Shown here: piece after piece, positions 36,591-46,494 of the stretch
How positions within the stretch are numbered: position 1 is the stretch's first letter
Layout: each line of letters begins with the position of its first letter
DNA from: Paenibacillus polysaccharolyticus
Lineage (GTDB): Bacteria; Bacillota; Bacilli; Paenibacillales; Paenibacillaceae
Direction of reading: 5' to 3'
DNA: 64,000 nucleotides
NCBI RefSeq assembly: GCF_900102085.1
Contig: NZ_FMVM01000013.1
Location: 124,001 to 188,000, forward strand
Position numbers and translations under genes: made by a program
Notes under the pieces: generated by a model
Told to the model about the DNA's origin: nothing
Database searches by the model: none
Seen by the model: only the letters and a program-made list of their open reading frames with translations

Positions 36591-37463
36591 TTACAATGTT
36601 CGGGTTTCGCTCTCTATCCTATTATCTAGTTTCCGAAGTCCATCAATCTGACAGCTAACCACATCGCCTGGTTGAATGGTGACTGATCCCGGGGTGCCTG
36701 TTAAGATGACATCACCCGGATGAAGTGTCATCACGTTCGACAGAAAAGAAATCAGGTACGCAGGAGAAAAGATCATATGATTAACGGTATTGCTGTGGGC
36801 AACATGACCATTGTGCACCGTTTGAATCTCAAGTTCGTTCAAATTTTCGTATTCTTCAGGCGTTGAGAGAGAAGAGCCAAGGCTTAGGAATGTGTCAAAA
36901 CTTTTGGCACGCTGCATAAACCGGGGGTTGCGGGCATGAATATCCTTGGCAGTCATATCAAGTGAGGTCGTGTAACCTGCTATAACGTCCATTGCCTGCT
37001 CCTCACCAATGCCTTTGCATGTTTGTCCGATGACAATCGCGAGTTCTGCCTCAGCGGTGATCTGTCCCGCTCCAACAGGCAGACGAATCATTTCCCCGGA
37101 GCCGATCAGGGATGAATCAGGTTTGAGAAAGATAACAGGTTCATCTTCGGGTGGGCGTCCAGATAGTTCGATGGCTTTGTCCCAATAGTTCATGCCTACA
37201 CCAATGATTTTCCTTGGACGGCGATATAGCGCACGATAGGATACGTCACTGGCGGGCAGAGAAGCCAGTGAAGCAAGTTGTCCGTGTTCATTGCAGTACC
37301 AGTTACGTAGTGCGGTGAATTGATTTTTTTGCAGCAAAGTAAACAGATCTGTATCCCAGCTTGTGCCGAATTGCTCGTTCAGCCAAGCCAGTGGAGTAAT
37401 GCCTCGATCCGTCCAAAATGCCACTTGTTCTCGCCCTTTATCTTCAATCGTTACAAGTTTCAT
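36591..37463 (-). CDS. Fumarylacetoacetate hydrolase-fold protein
   Basis: 290 aa with the FAH C-terminal domain: IGVGMNYWDKAIELSGRPP, PVIFLKPDSSLIGSG, and metal ligands in AEAELAIVIG (ExE) and SLDMTAKDIHARN. Family members cleave C-C or decarboxylate or hydrate 2-oxo acids, and some are annotated as ureidoglycolate lyase. The cluster suggests a ureide-derived substrate (inference). The ATG overlaps the stop of the amidase gene (ATGA), so they are translationally coupled. The first 70 residues form the usual N-terminal cap. Confidence 0.85.
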   Translation of the reverse strand: MKLVTIEDKGREQVAFWTDRGITPLAWLNEQFGTSWDTDLFTLLQKNQFTALRNWYCNEHGQLASLASLPASDVSYRALYRRPRKIIGVGMNYWDKAIELSGRPPEDEPVIFLKPDSSLIGSGEMIRLPVGAGQITAEAELAIVIGQTCKGIGEEQAMDVIAGYTTSLDMTAKDIHARNPRFMQRAKSFDTFLSLGSSLSTPEEYENLNELEIQTVHNGHVAHSNTVNHMIFSPAYLISFLSNVMTLHPGDVILTGTPGSVTIQPGDVVSCQIDGLRKLDNRIESETRTL

Positions 37464-38764
37464 CGGCACACCTCTTCCGCAAACTGTTTTGCCGTCCAAT
37501 GCAATAACCTAAGATCTGTGTTCGTACCACCGATAAAAGATAACCCGAGGGGCAGTCCATCGAGACGGTGAACTGGAACTGTAACCTGGGGCAGGCCGGA
37601 AAGGCCGGCGATACAGGAGAGTTGCATTGTTTTGGCACGGTAAGCTTCTGCTTCAGGACCTTTCAATCCCAGAAGGGGAGCCGGGCCCGGTGCGGTTGGA
37701 ATGGCAAGCAGACCCTCTTCTCCTAACAAGTCAACGAGGTTACGCCGTACGCGAGCGCGCAACTTCACTTCGGCCTCGCTAGCAGACTTTTCAAGGGAGC
37801 AAGCCCACTCAAAACGTTCTGCGATTCCTGGGCCAAATGTCGGGCGTTCTTTTGTCAGCCAGTCGCTGTGTTCGTGCGCAATTTCCAGCCCTTGAAGAAC
37901 ACGGAACGCCGCTGACCAGTCTGCCAAGCTCTCGCCGGGTTCGGTTAGATTAATGCATTGATAACCTTCCGGCTGCCATCCCTCAATTCCGTGTAATGTT
38001 GAGAGCAAAAGCGAACAATCTTCAGCTTCTGGCAGCTCCCATGCTTCTGTCGCTATGAAGAACTGAGTGAACGGCTTCGTATCTAATTCAGTTGTAATTT
38101 CTGATCCATTTTCCTTCAAAAGAAGCTTTTTTTTCAGTAGCGCGTTGCCTACGTTGCGTAAAATAGTTACATCCTGACTCATCCAGCCAACTGTATCAAA
38201 GCTATGTGCAAGAGGAATGACCCCCTCTGTCGATACAGCTCCATGCGTTGGGCGGAAGCCGTATAGTCCGCAATACGAAGAGGGGATGCGTACGGACCCA
38301 CCCGTATCCGTTCCGATGGCGAAATCGACCAGTCCCGCCGCTGCTGCAACGGCAGACCCACTCGATGAACCGCCTGGAATCCGATCCGAAGCGAGGGGAT
38401 TGGTTGGTGTGCCGTAGTGAGCATTTTCCCCATTCAGACTGTACATCAATTCATCTGTCTGTGTTGAGCCTTCGAGAATTGCGCCATTCTCCAGCAGGGT
38501 AAGCAATGCAGGGGCAGTAGAGGTTGCAGGATCATGTGTGCGAAGCCAATCCGGATTGCCTGCTCCGCTTGTTTCTCCCTGAATATTGAAAACATCTTTG
38601 ACTGCAAAGGTTAGTCCACTTAGTGAGCCAGCTTGATTAGCTGGCAGTCTGATGTCTGCATTAACGTATGCCCCCCAGTGATTAGGCTGGAGCGCATCGG
38701 TTGTTTTTTTTGGACCCGTTTTCATTGCAGATGTTTCTGTCTGTTCCTGATTTGAATGATTCAT
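37460..38764 (-). CDS. Amidase signature family hydrolase
   Basis: 434-aa amidase signature enzyme with the Ser-cisSer-Lys triad visible: lysine in LTFAVKDVFN, GGSSSGSAVAAAAGL, and nucleophile serine in GTDTGGSVRIPSSYCG. It resembles the AtzE/HpxX-like group more than GatA, and there is no gatBC nearby. In this cluster it could hydrolyse oxalurate, oxamate or a related ureide amide (inference). AAAGGGG lies 8 nt before the ATG. The permease gene ends 3 bp upstream and the FAH gene overlaps its stop. Confidence 0.88.
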   Translation of the reverse strand: MNHSNQEQTETSAMKTGPKKTTDALQPNHWGAYVNADIRLPANQAGSLSGLTFAVKDVFNIQGETSGAGNPDWLRTHDPATSTAPALLTLLENGAILEGSTQTDELMYSLNGENAHYGTPTNPLASDRIPGGSSSGSAVAAAAGLVDFAIGTDTGGSVRIPSSYCGLYGFRPTHGAVSTEGVIPLAHSFDTVGWMSQDVTILRNVGNALLKKKLLLKENGSEITTELDTKPFTQFFIATEAWELPEAEDCSLLLSTLHGIEGWQPEGYQCINLTEPGESLADWSAAFRVLQGLEIAHEHSDWLTKERPTFGPGIAERFEWACSLEKSASEAEVKLRARVRRNLVDLLGEEGLLAIPTAPGPAPLLGLKGPEAEAYRAKTMQLSCIAGLSGLPQVTVPVHRLDGLPLGLSFIGGTNTDLRLLHWTAKQFAEEVCR

Positions 38765-38767
38765 TAG

Positions 38768-40105
38768 TTATTCCCCTTTCGTTCTTATACTAGGGCTTAG
38801 TGCACTCAGGGAGGAGCGGGAGTGGACTTGGTTCAATAACAAAGCCAGTAAAATACCTACCAAAAGCCCGTTTCCGAGCAGTGGACGTAGCAATGGGGGT
38901 AATGTTGTAAAAATTTCCGACGGTAATCCCATAACGATAATACCTATGAATAATGGCGCAGCCGTCCGGTAGAGGTTTGCCGCATCCATATGAAGCTGTC
39001 CGAAATACTGGAGTGAAGAACCTAACAGGCGAAGGTATGTCACGAATAGTATAGCGCTTCCGATACTGAGCGGAAGTTGTGTCAGTAAACCGGTGACGGC
39101 TGGAATCAGGCCGATAGCTGCAAACATCAGACCCCCAATAACAAACGGAAGTCTTTCTCGCATACGGGTTTGTTGGAGAAAGCCGACAGAACTAACATAT
39201 GGAGCGTATGGAACGAGTCCGAGCGCACCTGATATCACTGCAAGGATGCCACTGATTGTAAAAGAACGTTTATACTGGCTGCTGGCCGCTTCGTGTTCAT
39301 AGATAGCATCCGTACCTTTCAGGGCACCAAATGTGTTTGAAGTGTTGATTAAACCGGCAATCACGGCGATCGCGATTACGCCAGTGTTCAATCCACCCGT
39401 AGGTTCCCCAAGCGGGAACCAGACTGCATCGAGTGTTCCTGAATTGGATGTTCCCCCAGAGCTGCCGAAGATAAATACATGTAATGCCCAGCCGCCCAAA
39501 ATACCAATCAGCAAAGCATACTGCGCTATGGCTGGCCGTGCTTTTATGGATAAGACAGCAACCAAAACAGCCACTGCTGCGGCTAGTAGGAAGACGGCAG
39601 GTTGGATAACGTTCGCCTTGTCGGAAGAGCCTGATGAAATACCAAGCATACCTTCGAGAAAAATGATATTCAGTCGGCAACCAAGTAAGAACATAAATAC
39701 AGCCATGACTCCTGGTGTAAATAATTTCGATAAAGGCGTAGCCAGACCGCATAAGCCAATCAGGATTGTGATCACACCCGAGATCAGAATGCCGACGGCG
39801 AGACTACCCCCGAGTTCCGTCAAGGATATACCAAGGGAGGGGGCGGATGCGCTAAGGCTCAGGATGACACCCCACCATAACCCCGACTGTCCTTCCATGA
39901 CGGATCTTTGATGTCCAAGCCATGCTTGTACAGCACATGCGATTCCGGTGAGGATGAATGAACACTGGATCAGAAATTGAATTCGTTCCTGTGGCAATGC
40001 AAATGCCGCCCCAACTGTAATAGGTATAACTACCGTATTGGTAAATAAGAAAAACAGCCATTGCAGCCCGCCCAGACCGGAGCGGAGCCAGTTGATTTTA
40101 AGCAT
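38768..40105 (-). CDS. NCS2-like purine/uracil/xanthine permease
   Basis: 445-aa, strongly hydrophobic protein with about 12-14 membrane segments. The start LQWLFFLFTNTVVIPITVGA and the central GVIAIAVIAGLINTSNTFGA resemble the QH/NTSN motif region of nucleobase-ascorbate transporters. Substrate is probably a purine-derived ureide or purine; it is not close enough by eye to PucJ/PucK to assign. It opens a three-gene unit: permease-amidase-FAH. GGAAGGTG serves as ribosome site. Confidence 0.85.
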   Translation of the reverse strand: MLKINWLRSGLGGLQWLFFLFTNTVVIPITVGAAFALPQERIQFLIQCSFILTGIACAVQAWLGHQRSVMEGQSGLWWGVILSLSASAPSLGISLTELGGSLAVGILISGVITILIGLCGLATPLSKLFTPGVMAVFMFLLGCRLNIIFLEGMLGISSGSSDKANVIQPAVFLLAAAVAVLVAVLSIKARPAIAQYALLIGILGGWALHVFIFGSSGGTSNSGTLDAVWFPLGEPTGGLNTGVIAIAVIAGLINTSNTFGALKGTDAIYEHEAASSQYKRSFTISGILAVISGALGLVPYAPYVSSVGFLQQTRMRERLPFVIGGLMFAAIGLIPAVTGLLTQLPLSIGSAILFVTYLRLLGSSLQYFGQLHMDAANLYRTAAPLFIGIIVMGLPSEIFTTLPPLLRPLLGNGLLVGILLALLLNQVHSRSSLSALSPSIRTKGE

Positions 40106-40203
40106 GTGTCACCTTCCGTGTGGAGCCTCGTTGAGAATGTTTCCCGTGCACATAGGTAATCCATGATGCAGTTGATGTATCTTAACGAAGTCTGAATTGT
40201 ACA

Positions 40204-40233
40204 AAAGGATTCCGGCAGTTCCCGGAATCCTTT
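40204..40233 (-). terminator. Terminator after pucG (minus strand)
   Basis: AAAGGATTCCGG and CCGGAATCCTTT form a perfect 12-pair stem with a six-base loop; on the minus strand TTTTG follows. The T tract is short, so read-through into the permease gene is possible. Confidence 0.6.
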
Positions 40234-40308
40234 CAATATTAATAAATAGCCTTGATTCTAATTGACCAATAACAGTGCTCCTATGCGATGTTTAAATCCC
40301 TCGGCGCT

Positions 40309-41538
40309 TTATTCTGCTTGCTCGTAAACGTCAAGGGCCTCTTGCACCCCGCGTCCGATCACAATCGGAGCTTTATGCCGGATTAACACAGCTTCCAGAG
40401 CGGATAGGACGAATAGTACGTTTTCTTTCCGACAACTGTAACCCATGGTGCCGATTCTCCAGATCTGTCCATGCAACGGTCCGAATGAGCTAGCGATCTC
40501 AATGCCGAACTGGGTCAGAAGTGTAGTTCGTACAGACTCGCCATCAATACCTGCAGGAATTTTCACACAGGTGACGACTGGAAGCTTCCATGCTTTATCG
40601 TTGAACAGCTCCAGACCCATGCCTCGTATACCTGCCATCAGTGCTTTTTCATGCAATCGATGACGTTCGAAGCGTGTTTCAAGTCCTTCTTCCAGCAGGA
40701 TGCGCAAGCCTTCACGCAGTGCGTACAGCATGGATGTTGCCTCTGTATGATGATTCAGCCGTCGTGGCCCCCAGTAATCTTGCAACTGGCTCAGATCAAA
40801 GTAATTACTGCGGATTGGATGTGCGACATCCCGGCGATCACTCTCAAGTGCAACACCACGTTCTACTTTTTTCCGACTTGCCAGAATGCGTTCAACCCGC
40901 TCGTTGTAAGTTACAGGAGCCATGCCAGAAGGGACGGATATGCACTTTTGGGTGCCGCCAATCACGGCATCGAGTTGCCATTCATCTACTTTGACGTGGG
41001 CGCCGCCAATGGAAGCAACAGCATCAACGACCGTTAATACACCAAGTTCTCGGCAAGCTGGACCGATCTGGTCCAGTGGCTGCATGCAACCTGTTGAAGT
41101 CTCGCCATGTACGATGGCTAAAATTTTCGGCTGAACTCGTTTTACCTCATCGATTACTGCTTGTTGGTCGAATACTTCTCCCCATGGGCATTCCATGAGA
41201 TGGAGTTCTGCGCCGTGACGTTCGGCAATTTCAGTCAGCAGATGTCCGAAGCGTCCGAAGATAGGAACAAGCACTTTGTCCCCTGGCTCGATCAGGCTGC
41301 ACAGCACGGCTTCCAGACCGGAACGTGAAGTGCCATCAACCGGAAAGGCCCACTGGTTCGTCGTTTGGAATGTCTGCCGCAACATGTCCATCGTTTCGTT
41401 CATCATTCGGGTGAATTCCGGATCGAATTGGCCCAGAATGGGTGTTGCCATGGCTCTTAAAACTCTCGGGTCAACCTCGACTGGTCCTGGGGTCATAATG
41501 GTTCTCAAAGGTGCATGAATTTCCCGGTACTGTGTCAT
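40309..41538 (-). CDS. pucG: (S)-ureidoglycine-glyoxylate aminotransferase
   Basis: PLP class V aminotransferase, 409 aa. TIMTPGPVEVDPRVLRAM at the start, FPVDGTSRSGLEAVL, and the Schiff-base lysine in VIGGTQKCISVPSGMAPV. PucG uses ureidoglycine from allantoate breakdown and glyoxylate, yielding glycine and oxalurate. Close relatives are alanine- or serine-glyoxylate aminotransferases; the position next to pucF and pucR supports PucG. Start MTQYREI is 10 nt after GGAGG. Confidence 0.9.
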   Translation of the reverse strand: MTQYREIHAPLRTIMTPGPVEVDPRVLRAMATPILGQFDPEFTRMMNETMDMLRQTFQTTNQWAFPVDGTSRSGLEAVLCSLIEPGDKVLVPIFGRFGHLLTEIAERHGAELHLMECPWGEVFDQQAVIDEVKRVQPKILAIVHGETSTGCMQPLDQIGPACRELGVLTVVDAVASIGGAHVKVDEWQLDAVIGGTQKCISVPSGMAPVTYNERVERILASRKKVERGVALESDRRDVAHPIRSNYFDLSQLQDYWGPRRLNHHTEATSMLYALREGLRILLEEGLETRFERHRLHEKALMAGIRGMGLELFNDKAWKLPVVTCVKIPAGIDGESVRTTLLTQFGIEIASSFGPLHGQIWRIGTMGYSCRKENVLFVLSALEAVLIRHKAPIVIGRGVQEALDVYEQAE

Positions 41539-41570
41539 CTCGTCATCGCCTCCTGGTTCTAGTTGTTCAT

Positions 41571-42815
41571 TCAATATGCCAGCTTATATAACAGGTCGAT
41601 TAACAGGCGAACTCCGCGCTGCAAATCTTCCGTATGGGTGAATTCAGCAGGGGAGTGGCTAATGCCGCCCTGGCTTGGAACGAATAATAATCCTGTTGCA
41701 CAATACGTGCCGAAAATCTGTGAGTCATGTCCTGCGCCACTTGTCATTCTTTTGTATGAAATACCTTCGCTTTTTAAAATGTCCTCAGCCGTTTGGTTTA
41801 ACGTGCAATCCATCGCAACGGGAGGTTCATCCATCCACTTATGGCAAGCGACCGTTGTTCCATGTTCAGAGGCGACGGTCTCGAAGTCACTGAAGCATGC
41901 CTCGCAAAATTGCTCAATGATCTTGGCATCACTGTGACGAACATCCAGGCTAAAGGTGACCTCGCGTGCAATGACATTACCTACATTCGGTTTAACTTCC
42001 ATGCGTCCAACGGTGGCGACAAGTCCAGACTCATGGGCTTTGGCCCGATGCATCAATATTCGGATCAACTCGGCTGAAGTAAACATCGCATCACGACGCC
42101 ACTGCATAGGTGTTGTCCCGGCATGGTTGCTCTCACCGTATACCGTAATGTTATAACGGCGTTGCCCCACGATGTGACTGACGATGCCGATTGATTTCTC
42201 TTCGCGTTCAAGCACCTGGCCTTGTTCGATGTGCAGTTCAATAAAACATTCCAGGTCTTTGCGTGTTGGCTGAGCATGAAGTCCGAGTCCGAATCCTGCC
42301 TCGTGCATGGCCTGTTCGAAGGGGATTCCGTTTACATCGTTGATGTGGTGGATGGCCTCGCGCTCTTTTACTCCCGTTATGTTGCCTGAGCCCCAATAAG
42401 TCATTGGGAAACGACTGCCTTCTTCTTCACACAACGATACCACTTCAATAGGTTTGAGTGGCTGACCATAATGTGTGAGCAAATGTTCCACAGCAATGAG
42501 TGCTGCAATGATCCCATAGGCTCCGTCATATTTGCCACCGCCGATCACGGTGTCGACATGAGACCCGGTTAACACTACGTTTGCTTCAGGATTACGTCCA
42601 GAGAGCCGACCAAACAAATTGCCGACATCGTCATAGCGTGCGGATAAACCAAGTTGTTCTATTTTAGCTTGAATCGCCTTCTGAGCTGCGCTCCAAGCCG
42701 GGTCATAGAGCAAACGGGTTACACCGCCGCTGTTGTCTTTTCCGTACGAAGCCAGCCATTCGACCATCTCTTCGATCTGCTTAGACAAGGCAGATGGTTT
42801 TGGTTGTTCAATCAT
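41571..42815 (-). CDS. pucF: Allantoate amidohydrolase
   Basis: Metal-dependent M20-family hydrolase releasing ammonia and CO2 from allantoate to give (S)-ureidoglycine. 414 aa. Metal ligands in GSHVDTVIGGGKYDGAYG and CEEEGSRFPMTYWGSGNITG; the dimerisation domain carries GESNHAGTTPM. Relatives are N-carbamoyl-L-amino-acid hydrolases, and the context decides. Start MIEQPKPS is 10 nt after GGGGGAT. It is the first gene after the divergent pucR. Confidence 0.92.
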   Translation of the reverse strand: MIEQPKPSALSKQIEEMVEWLASYGKDNSGGVTRLLYDPAWSAAQKAIQAKIEQLGLSARYDDVGNLFGRLSGRNPEANVVLTGSHVDTVIGGGKYDGAYGIIAALIAVEHLLTHYGQPLKPIEVVSLCEEEGSRFPMTYWGSGNITGVKEREAIHHINDVNGIPFEQAMHEAGFGLGLHAQPTRKDLECFIELHIEQGQVLEREEKSIGIVSHIVGQRRYNITVYGESNHAGTTPMQWRRDAMFTSAELIRILMHRAKAHESGLVATVGRMEVKPNVGNVIAREVTFSLDVRHSDAKIIEQFCEACFSDFETVASEHGTTVACHKWMDEPPVAMDCTLNQTAEDILKSEGISYKRMTSGAGHDSQIFGTYCATGLLFVPSQGGISHSPAEFTHTEDLQRGVRLLIDLLYKLAY

Positions 42816-42986
42816 CAAGTGCAGTATCCCCCATTCCGGCAACGCTAGCTTTCCGACCGATGTTAGATTAATTAACTTGGCATTGCGTTTAATTCATCGT
42901 AAAATAAAAAAAATTAAAAAGCATTCACGAAAATGTAGAAGAATAGCTGAATTCGTTGTGCATGTTAACCATAGGGGTGGAGAAGG

Positions 42987-44618
42987 ATGAAAATGAGTGA
43001 CCTGCTGAAGCTGGGTGTATTCAACGGCACAATCGTGGTAGGGGGAAGTGGTGGTTTGAATCGGGAGGTTCATACCGTCAATATGATGGATGCTCCTGAT
43101 ATTATTCCGTACTTGAAAAGAAATGAGTTACTGATTACGACGGCTTTTCATTTCAAGGATGACCTGCCGGCTCTGCTTGAACTGATTCGTGAGATGGGGC
43201 AACAGGAATGTGCAGGACTGGGTATCAAAAGCAAAAGATTTCTCGGCAACATTCCTGAATCCGCAGTTCAGCTGGCAAACGAGTTGGATCTGCCTCTGGT
43301 GGAACTGCCTGTTGATCCTTCGCTAGGTGATATTGTCAACAAATCGCTGAGCCATATCCTCGATGTGCGAACAACGGAGTTGCATAATGCCATACAGACC
43401 CATCGCCAGTTCACCCAACAAATTATGAGCGGTCAAGGTATACCTAAGCTGCTTGATCAATTATCTGCTTTGCTGCGATTTCCTGTATATTTGCTCGGGC
43501 CGTATCTGCAGCCAATCTTCGGCCGAGTTCCTGCTAAAACGGTTGTACAACTGGAGATGTTATTATCTGGCGGTGGTCAAATTCATGTAGCGCCTTCCGT
43601 GTTCTCGGCATTTTCCTTGTTAGGTGAGGAACGTGAAACGTTAACATTATTTCCCGTATACACCCATAGACAAGTGCATTTCCTGTGTATTACCGGTTTC
43701 ATATCACCTGCTGAACGTTCAAGCATTCTGACCATTGAACAGGCAACGAATGTGATTGCGTTTGAATTAATGAAGGATAATGCATTGAAGCAGAATCGGC
43801 GCCGGATCCAGAATGAGTTTTTTACTAACTTTATTGGAGGGGTCTTCTCGAGCAACGAGGAGATTGCAAACCGGGCAAGGGAATTCGGACTGTCCAGCGA
43901 TCAACGATACCTTTGTGTAGTCGGCAAGCTGAATAGCAAGGATCGAGCGACGTCATTCATGCAGTATAAGGCAGAACAGGATCAGATTGCTGAACATCTT
44001 CAAGGGGAGTTAGCACACTTCCGCCATCCTATATATTTGTTCACCCATGACCGATCCTATGTGCTACTTATGCCGCTGGTTGAAGAGTGGGAGATGGTCA
44101 AACCTTCCTTTATCGAGTTACTGGAACGTCTGCAACGTAAAATTGCCATGTATTACGAATCGGAGCTGTCATTTGGTCTTAGCAGTTATGCCCAGCCACT
44201 TAGCCAGATTCCTTTATCTTTTAAAGAGGCGAATGAAGCTCTCTATTTCGGGAGTATATCGGGAAAAATACGCTTTATCGAAATGTATCAGCCGAAGGAA
44301 GTATCTGAAATTTTGCGTTTGATCCCCCATGATCATCTGAGAAAATTTTATGTGGATACGATGCAAGGATTCGAAGATGAGACACTTAAGGATCACCATA
44401 TGTTGCTTCATACATTGTCTGTATATCTGGAAACGCATTGTCATCTTGCCGAGACGGCAAAGCGGCTTTATATTCACCGGAATACTGTAATTTATCGACT
44501 GGAAAAATGCGAAGAGATTATCGGTCGTAGCCTGAAAGACCCGGAGGAGACATTGCGTCTTCGGATGGCCTTTCGGATCAAAGCGTTGCTACCAGAAGAA
44601 GGAAAAGCGGCGTATTGA
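42987..44618 (+). CDS. pucR: PucR family transcriptional regulator
   Basis: Activator of purine/allantoin catabolism genes. 543 aa: N-terminal PucR domain (MSDLLKLGVFNGTIVVGGSG, LLITTAFHFKDDLPALLELI), a middle GGDEF-like part, and the C-terminal helix-turn-helix (HCHLAETAKRLYIHRNTVIY). It is divergent from pucF, 171 bp apart, so operators should lie between. TTAACTTGGCATT at about 42874 partly matches the B. subtilis PucR box, without certainty. ATG 42987 or 42993 are both plausible behind GGGGTGGAG. Confidence 0.92.
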   Translation: MKMSDLLKLGVFNGTIVVGGSGGLNREVHTVNMMDAPDIIPYLKRNELLITTAFHFKDDLPALLELIREMGQQECAGLGIKSKRFLGNIPESAVQLANELDLPLVELPVDPSLGDIVNKSLSHILDVRTTELHNAIQTHRQFTQQIMSGQGIPKLLDQLSALLRFPVYLLGPYLQPIFGRVPAKTVVQLEMLLSGGGQIHVAPSVFSAFSLLGEERETLTLFPVYTHRQVHFLCITGFISPAERSSILTIEQATNVIAFELMKDNALKQNRRRIQNEFFTNFIGGVFSSNEEIANRAREFGLSSDQRYLCVVGKLNSKDRATSFMQYKAEQDQIAEHLQGELAHFRHPIYLFTHDRSYVLLMPLVEEWEMVKPSFIELLERLQRKIAMYYESELSFGLSSYAQPLSQIPLSFKEANEALYFGSISGKIRFIEMYQPKEVSEILRLIPHDHLRKFYVDTMQGFEDETLKDHHMLLHTLSVYLETHCHLAETAKRLYIHRNTVIYRLEKCEEIIGRSLKDPEETLRLRMAFRIKALLPEEGKAAY

Positions 44619-44640
44619 TAGAGTGACCTAATATGATTAC

Positions 44641-44719
44641 AAGCAGGCTGAGATAAACTGTACCCCCAGGTTAGTTAAATTAACCGAGGAGGCTCAGTCC
44701 ACTTTAAGCCTGCTTTTTT
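44641..44719 (+). terminator. Compound terminator after pucR
   Basis: AAGCAGGCT pairs with AGCCTGCTT, followed by T; inside lies GGTTAGTT/AATTAACC, so the whole folds as a branched stem. It is longer than a usual terminator. Confidence 0.75.
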
Positions 44720-44762
44720 AGTTGGCAATTAATACAGGAGAGGGAGGCCTCTCTTATGTGCC

Positions 44763-45551
44763 TCAGTCTCTTTTAGACAGTGGTAACCACTTCAACACAT
44801 TCTGAATTTTCATGTCCCAGTAACCCCATTCATGTTCCCCGGGTTCTTCCTCATAAGTTAACTTGAAGTCTGTCTCGGCGCAGGCTTTACGGAATGTCTG
44901 ATTATCTTCATACAGAAAATCCTCTGTTCCACAGCATTGATAGAGGAGTGGTCGTGGAGCCGGGTTATGTTTACTCTCCTGGAGCAAATGGATTAAATCG
45001 TTCTCTGAGCCTGCAAATTGAGGCCCGAAGATACGTAACAGTTCGGCCTGCCGTAAAGCGGATGGGGCGTCGTTGCTCAAATGAGCGGCCATGTCAAGAG
45101 CACCCGAAAGACTTGCCGCCGCAGCGTATTGATCCGGTTTTCGCAGAGCCAGCTTGAAGGCACCGTATCCGCCCATGGATAGGCCAGCAACGAAATTATC
45201 TTCGCGTTTCGGTGACAGCGGGAAGAAGGAGCGCGCGAGTTTAGGCAATTCCTCACTAATGAATGTCCAGTATTGTCCTCCCTCTGCCATGTCCGTGTAG
45301 AAACTGCGATGAACCTGAGGCATAACGACCGCAATTCCGAGTGAAGCGACATAACGTTCAATCGAAGTGCGGCGTAGCCAGATGGAATCGTCATCGGACA
45401 TCCCGTGAAGCAAATACAGGGTTGGGTGCAGACCAGAACCAGTGACGTTTTCCATTCCGATCTGATTGTGGGTCTGCTGTGGCAGAATCACATGCATGCT
45501 TGTACTTAATCCGAGGGCATCTGAGTAGAAATCACATTTAATGAGTGCCAT
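44763..45551 (-). CDS. Alpha/beta-hydrolase esterase (EstA/esterase D-like)
   Basis: 262 aa, cytoplasmic (no signal peptide). The nucleophile elbow [14 protein letters not shown] and [17 protein letters not shown] fit the esterase D/tributyrin esterase family. The catalytic acid and histidine are probably in [12 protein letters not shown] and [12 protein letters not shown]. Substrate unknown; relatives hydrolyse short acyl esters or S-formylglutathione. It stands alone on the minus strand. AAAGGGG lies 12 nt before the ATG. Confidence 0.85.
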   Translation of the reverse strand: MALIKCDFYSDALGLSTSMHVILPQQTHNQIGMENVTGSGLHPTLYLLHGMSDDDSIWLRRTSIERYVASLGIAVVMPQVHRSFYTDMAEGGQYWTFISEELPKLARSFFPLSPKREDNFVAGLSMGGYGAFKLALRKPDQYAAAASLSGALDMAAHLSNDAPSALRQAELLRIFGPQFAGSENDLIHLLQESKHNPAPRPLLYQCCGTEDFLYEDNQTFRKACAETDFKLTYEEEPGEHEWGYWDMKIQNVLKWLPLSKRD

Positions 45552-45856
45552 ACCGAAAAGTAACCCCTTTCATAAATGGAAGTCGAATAAGGATGTTATT
45601 ATGCCATGGAAAAGGTGAGAAAACTGAAATATATCAGCTTATATTCCAAGGTTATACCCAAAATAAAGTAAACGCAATGATAGGTTATAAAACGTATTCG
45701 ATATCTGCGTAAATAATCTTTGTATAATCCATATTCTGGACAAAACAAAGAAATAAATAAACAAAGAATAGATTATTTCATCACATATGACCCTCGTATC
45801 TTTACAACGTAACAATGTTTTGTTACACTAACTTTAATGAAAAGGGGGTCCTGAAA
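45552..45856. other. Intergenic region before the yhbD-type gene with an inverted repeat
   Basis: 305 bp, AT-rich. AAATAATCTTTG (45711-45722) and CAAAGAATAGATTATTT (45762-45778) form an imperfect inverted repeat spanning a TATAAT (45723-45728). It could be an operator or a leader hairpin for the yhbD-type gene. Confidence 0.4.
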
Positions 45857-46480
45857 TTGACGGATGATTTGATCTCCAAAAAAGAGCTACTTGACCTGAC
45901 AGGCATTTCATACGGTCAATTATATCGTTGGAAACGAAAAAACCTGATTCCTGAGGAGTGGTTTATTCGAAAGTCTTCTTTTACGGGACAGGAAACATTT
46001 TTTCCTAAACAGCAGATTTTACAGCGGATCGACAAGATTGTTCATATGAAAGACGGGTTGTCGCTGGATGAACTGGCAGATGTGTTCTCGCCAACACTTG
46101 GTGAGGTGGAGATGTCAGACCAACAACTGCTGGATCGAAACATTGTTTCACTAGCTTCGCTTGATCTGTTAAACGAGGCTGGTCGCCAGCAGTCATTATA
46201 TGGTCTCGAACAGATTATGATGCTTTATGTGCTTGAAAAGCTGCTTCTCAGCGGGGATATCACTCAGCAGGAGGGGTTACTCCTGATTGATGTAATGTCT
46301 GAACACTATTACCGGTTTCGTGACCGTGCTAGTGAATTGCTGCTTATTCGCAAGATGGGCGTACCTGCCTTTATGGTGGTGAACTCGGGAGCTGAACTTT
46401 ATTTTGATCAAGGGGTAAAAGTGGTACTTCGCATTCCGCTTGCAACGTTCATGGAAGAATTGAAACTTAAATTGGGCTGA
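45857..46480 (+). CDS. yhbD: YhbD family (DUF4004) regulator-like protein
   Basis: 207 aa. The N-terminal LISKKELLDLTGISYGQLYR and WKRKNLIPEEWF read as a MerR-type winged helix; the rest is helical without a known ligand domain. In Bacillales it is paired with bactofilin genes (B. subtilis yhbD-yhbE-yhbF, from memory). TTG 45857 is chosen, 8 nt after AAAGGGGG; the frame is open 14 codons upstream without a site. The bactofilin gene follows after 14 bp. Confidence 0.82.
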   Translation: MTDDLISKKELLDLTGISYGQLYRWKRKNLIPEEWFIRKSSFTGQETFFPKQQILQRIDKIVHMKDGLSLDELADVFSPTLGEVEMSDQQLLDRNIVSLASLDLLNEAGRQQSLYGLEQIMMLYVLEKLLLSGDITQQEGLLLIDVMSEHYYRFRDRASELLLIRKMGVPAFMVVNSGAELYFDQGVKVVLRIPLATFMEELKLKLG

Positions 46481-46494
46481 GGGGGATTTTACGA

